The translations under genes and the position numbers were made by a program. The notes under the pieces are model-generated. The model had not been told where the DNA came from. It did no database searches and worked only from the letters and a program-made list of their open reading frames with translations. This document shows, piece after piece, positions 7,683 through 9,579 of a stretch of DNA of 9,579 bases (position 1 is the first letter of the stretch; each line of letters begins with the position of its first letter). Source of the stretch: Planctomycetota bacterium (GTDB taxonomy: Bacteria > Planctomycetota > Phycisphaerae > Sedimentisphaerales > Anaerohalosphaeraceae); NCBI GenBank assembly GCA_003644215.1, contig QNBU01000022.1, forward strand, positions 1 through 9,579, read 5' to 3'.

Positions 7683-9242
7683 TTAGAATGGGTTATTAAG
7701 GGGGTTGCTGCCAAAATCATCGACGGCGAAATTACGGTCATAAATAAGCCCAAACCCGTAGGTCGCACGAAAGGCATTCCGCAAAACAGCCAGCCAGCGA
7801 GCGGTTCCATGCGTGCCGACATTGATGTAGTCGTATGGCTTAATGAAAAAGTCCGGCTGCGTACCGTTGGCGATCTTTACCAGATCAACCAGAACGATCT
7901 CTTCCTGCATCAGTCCGGCCTTATTTTTACCGATACGACGAACCACTTCGACCTTTTTCGGCCAGGCAAGGGCGCCAAGTCCGCCTGCGGTCGCAATGGC
8001 CTGCTTCAGCGTAATCGGCCGCCCGACAATCGAATAGGCGTTGGGCGCATTGACATTGCCAGCGACCCAAAACTCGCCGACCAGATCGCGCGGCACGGTA
8101 ATTCTGTCCGCCGGACGGATAACGATATTGTAGCGAGGGTCTCCCGACAACAGTTTATCAACCGGGATACTGATAACCCGCGTTACCGAATCGGCCTGGC
8201 CAACATCGGACAAACCGAAGCCGGAAGGAATATGCGGCTGGGACGGTTTGCGATCTGCAGCAAATTGTTCCGGCCTCAAAAGCTCCGGCTGCAAACCCGA
8301 CGGTGCGGCGGCCTCAACTTCAATCGCTTTCCACTGCCCCTGGTCAAAAACCCACTCAATGCGTGAAGCAGACGGCTCCGGTGAAATGGATTCAGCCGCA
8401 TCCGGCACATCCGCCAATTCATCCAACGGATCAATCCCCTCAGGCGTCGCCAGGGACTCAAGTTCCCTGCGCGTTGCCATCTCCGCCGTTGTAACAAGAC
8501 GGGCGTCGCTCGGCGTAATCATCTCGAGCATCTCGTCTTCAGCACTCTTTTGTCCCGGCTCAGCATGCTCAAAATCTGCCCCCGGCGACCTGTTAAACGA
8601 CTGGAAATCCTCGGCCTTTACATCACGAGAGACATAAATATAACTGACATTGAAATCTCCAATACCACCGGCCAGTGCAATGGCGTCTGTCAGACGAATC
8701 GGGTATCGCGGCATCGCAAACCGTGCCGATTGCGCAACCCCCTGCCCAACGATCGAGAACAACCGCCGCTCCGAATTTAACAATGTAACGGTAACAGAAG
8801 GATCCTTGAGAATATTTGGTGAGAGGATGCTGGTAACTTCGCGTTCGAGTTCCGTTTCCGTCAGCCCTTCGGCCTTGACAATGCCGACATCGGGGATCGA
8901 AATACGACCGGATTCGGTTACGACGAACTGATTCTCGTAATTCAGACCTTCGTTGTAAAGCTCGAAGATGGTAATGCGAACAACATCACCCGCACTGAAA
9001 ACATAATCCGGTTCATACGGAAGCAGGTCTTCCGGGTTAGGTTCTTCAGCCCCCTCATAGGTCGGCGACGGCTCATCAGCCACCCCAAGGGTGTCCAGGA
9101 TAACATTGACCGTCGGAGTCGGCTCAAAACGGCCCAACTGGGTCGGATCTAAGGCATCGTTGTAACAACCGCCAAGGCCAAGAAACAGGCCAACAGTTAT
9201 AATCCAGAAAACGCTTTTTTTCGTCATGGTCTCAGAATCCAT
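7683..9242 (-). CDS. Wza-type polysaccharide export lipoprotein with interrupted SLBB domain
   Basis: This 519-residue protein (numbered from ATG 9242) should form the outer-membrane and periplasmic channel for an exopolysaccharide. The signal peptide MTKKSVFWIITVGLFLGLGG ends at lipobox Cys26 (LGGC). A Poly_export domain follows (about 78-154: DYVFSAGDVVRITIFE, then SGRISIPDVG). The first SLBB domain begins at 163 (FSIVGQG, with LTDAIALAGGIGDF at 184-197), but about 145 residues of acidic, Pro/Ala/Ser-rich sequence (about 210-354) separate it from its expected end (ISIPVDKLL, IRPADRITVPRD, about 357-386). A second SLBB follows (391-475, WVAGNVNAPNAYSI, AIATAGGLGAL). The C-terminal RNAFRATYGFGLIYDRNF may be the membrane-spanning helix. 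The start is uncertain: ATG 9242 has AAGGAT nine bases upstream; ATG 9227 gives the neatest signal peptide; an upstream TTG at 9251 is too near the ribosome site. It is first in the operon. Confidence 0.92.
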   Translation of the reverse strand: MDSETMTKKSVFWIITVGLFLGLGGCYNDALDPTQLGRFEPTPTVNVILDTLGVADEPSPTYEGAEEPNPEDLLPYEPDYVFSAGDVVRITIFELYNEGLNYENQFVVTESGRISIPDVGIVKAEGLTETELEREVTSILSPNILKDPSVTVTLLNSERRLFSIVGQGVAQSARFAMPRYPIRLTDAIALAGGIGDFNVSYIYVSRDVKAEDFQSFNRSPGADFEHAEPGQKSAEDEMLEMITPSDARLVTTAEMATRRELESLATPEGIDPLDELADVPDAAESISPEPSASRIEWVFDQGQWKAIEVEAAAPSGLQPELLRPEQFAADRKPSQPHIPSGFGLSDVGQADSVTRVISIPVDKLLSGDPRYNIVIRPADRITVPRDLVGEFWVAGNVNAPNAYSIVGRPITLKQAIATAGGLGALAWPKKVEVVRRIGKNKAGLMQEEIVLVDLVKIANGTQPDFFIKPYDYINVGTHGTARWLAVLRNAFRATYGFGLIYDRNFAVDDFGSNPLNNPF

Positions 9243-9251
9243 TAATATCAA

Positions 9252-9257
9252 ATCCTT
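9252..9257 (-). promoter_or_regulatory. Ribosome binding site of the Wza-like gene
   Basis: AAGGAT on the minus strand lies nine bases before ATG 9242. It almost touches the in-frame TTG at 9251, which argues against that codon as the start. Confidence 0.5.
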
Positions 9258-9336
9258 ATCTTCCGCAATCAGAGAAGAACCTCATCCCAAAACGGATATA
9301 TGCTCGTTAAATCGGCCTATTTTCTATAACTCTTTA

Positions 9337-9363
9337 CCTATAATTTCGGCGATAAGGGGTCAA
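9337..9363 (-). promoter_or_regulatory. Weak promoter candidate for the exosortase/EPS operon
   Basis: On the minus strand TTGACC (9363 to 9358) is followed after 15 bases by TATAGG (9342 to 9337). Matches to the sigma-70 consensus are 5/6 and 4/6, but the spacer is short. Transcription would start near 9330 and give a leader of roughly 90 bases. A competitor is TTGACG at 9500-9495 with AATAAG at 9478-9473 (spacer 16), which would give a leader of over 200 bases. Consensus rules may differ in this phylum. Confidence 0.25.
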
Positions 9364-9380
9364 AATCAATAAATTTACGG

Positions 9381-9411
9381 AAAAAACACCGGAGGGAGCA
9401 AAAAAACACCG
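9381..9411. repeat. Pair of 11-base direct repeats, 20-base period
   Basis: AAAAAACACCG occurs at 9381-9391 and again at 9401-9411, identical and offset by exactly 20 bases (about two turns of the helix); GGAGGGAGC plus one A fills the space. The pair lies 18 to 50 bases upstream of the candidate -35 element of the operon, the usual place for a tandem activator site. This is an inference from geometry; no regulator is identified. Confidence 0.5.
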
Positions 9412-9517
9412 CTCATCACCCTGATACAAAACCCCGCAACAAGTTGAGCCAACGAAAGGACAATCGGATATACTTATTTTCCGCAGAAAATGTTCGTCAA
9501 AAACAGGTCGCTGCCAA

Positions 9518-9537
9518 TTAAATTATCACTAATTTAA
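9518..9537. promoter_or_regulatory. AT-rich perfect dyad (8-base arms, 4-base centre) before the divergent gene
   Basis: TTAAATTA, TCAC, TAATTTAA form a perfect inverted repeat. Its right end overlaps the AAGG ribosome-site candidate (9536-9539) of the possible plus-strand gene. It could be an operator for a dimeric regulator, or a leader hairpin that masks the ribosome site; in AT-rich DNA chance is also possible. Confidence 0.4.
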
Positions 9538-9545
9538 GGTTTCCT

Positions 9546-9579
9546 GTGCGTGTACTTTTTGGATGTCTTTATAGTCAAA
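9546..9579 (+). CDS. Possible divergent gene, N-terminal 11 codons only (GTG start)
   Basis: A plus-strand frame opens with GTG at 9546 and runs to the window edge, reading MRVLFGCLYSQ. AAGG lies six bases upstream. A short hydrophobic beta-strand start such as 'MRVLF' is common at the N-terminus of Rossmann-like proteins, including GT-B glycosyltransferases, which would suit the neighbourhood, but eleven residues cannot identify a family. A second frame from GTG 9550 (MYFLDVFIVK) is also open to the edge and cannot be excluded. If either is real, the cluster has a divergent partner sharing the upstream region. Confidence 0.35.
   Translation, partial: MRVLFGCLYSQ

Larger units (their letters stand above)
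9258..9545. other. Non-coding AT-rich intergenic region, probably a divergent regulatory region
   Basis: I find no credible reading frame on either strand; the ATG codons on the plus strand (9297, 9490) end within about 15 codons. The region is richer in A and T than the genes beside it. It separates the minus-strand operon from a possible plus-strand gene and contains the direct repeat, promoter candidate and dyad listed separately. I see no tRNA-like or terminator structure and no insertion-sequence ends. Confidence 0.65.

Noticed and set aside
7809..8366. 185-codon plus-strand frame
   Set aside because: It is antisense to the Wza-like gene's SLBB regions, with no recognisable domain.
9240..9251. 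TTG at 9251 as start of the Wza-like protein
   Set aside because: The AAGGAT ribosome site lies directly against this codon, too close for initiation; ATG 9242 or 9227 fits the site and the lipoprotein signal better.
9432..9455. Sigma-54-like promoter on the minus strand (TGGC and TTGC boxes), attractive because some PEP-CTERM loci use sigma-54
   Set aside because: The GG and GC elements are separated by 11 bases instead of the strict 10, so it would not be expected to function.

Overview
The window is almost completely filled by one minus-strand gene cluster, read from the right end to the left. It links an exosortase (a membrane enzyme that sorts and cleaves C-terminal protein signals) to exopolysaccharide export. 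The order of transcription is: a Wza-type outer-membrane export lipoprotein (about 9242 to 7683), an exosortase with an intact Cys/Arg/His catalytic set (7661 to 6666), an EpsI-family exosortase partner (6665 to 5895), a 1575-residue membrane-anchored TPR protein (5830 to 1103), and a Wzz/GumC-type chain-length protein that runs off the left edge (1074 to 1). Gaps are 21, 0, 64 and 28 bases, so the five genes very probably form one operon.

The right 300 bases are a non-coding, AT-rich upstream region. It holds an 11-base direct repeat spaced exactly 20 bases apart, a weak minus-strand promoter candidate just downstream of it, and a perfect AT-rich dyad (8-base arms, 4-base centre). The dyad abuts the ribosome binding site of a possible divergent plus-strand gene that starts with GTG at 9546, of which only 11 codons are inside the window.

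The organism is a diderm bacterium: it has an outer-membrane polysaccharide exporter with a lipobox, and an exosortase, a system found in Gram-negative bacteria. The moderate base composition, the very large TPR protein and the long acidic insertion in the Wza-like protein would fit a Planctomycetota/Phycisphaerae-type genome, but this assignment is an impression from gene style, not a proof.

The proposed joint function, from family knowledge, is as follows. The Wzz-like and Wza-like proteins form the inner- and outer-membrane parts of a polysaccharide secretion route. The exosortase and EpsI process or modify proteins bearing a C-terminal sorting tag (PEP-CTERM type) that are destined for the same extracellular matrix. 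The TPR protein may act as a periplasmic scaffold between them. No tagged substrate protein, glycosyltransferase or polymerase is fully visible here. Nothing in the window indicates a mobile element, CRISPR array, tRNA or rRNA.
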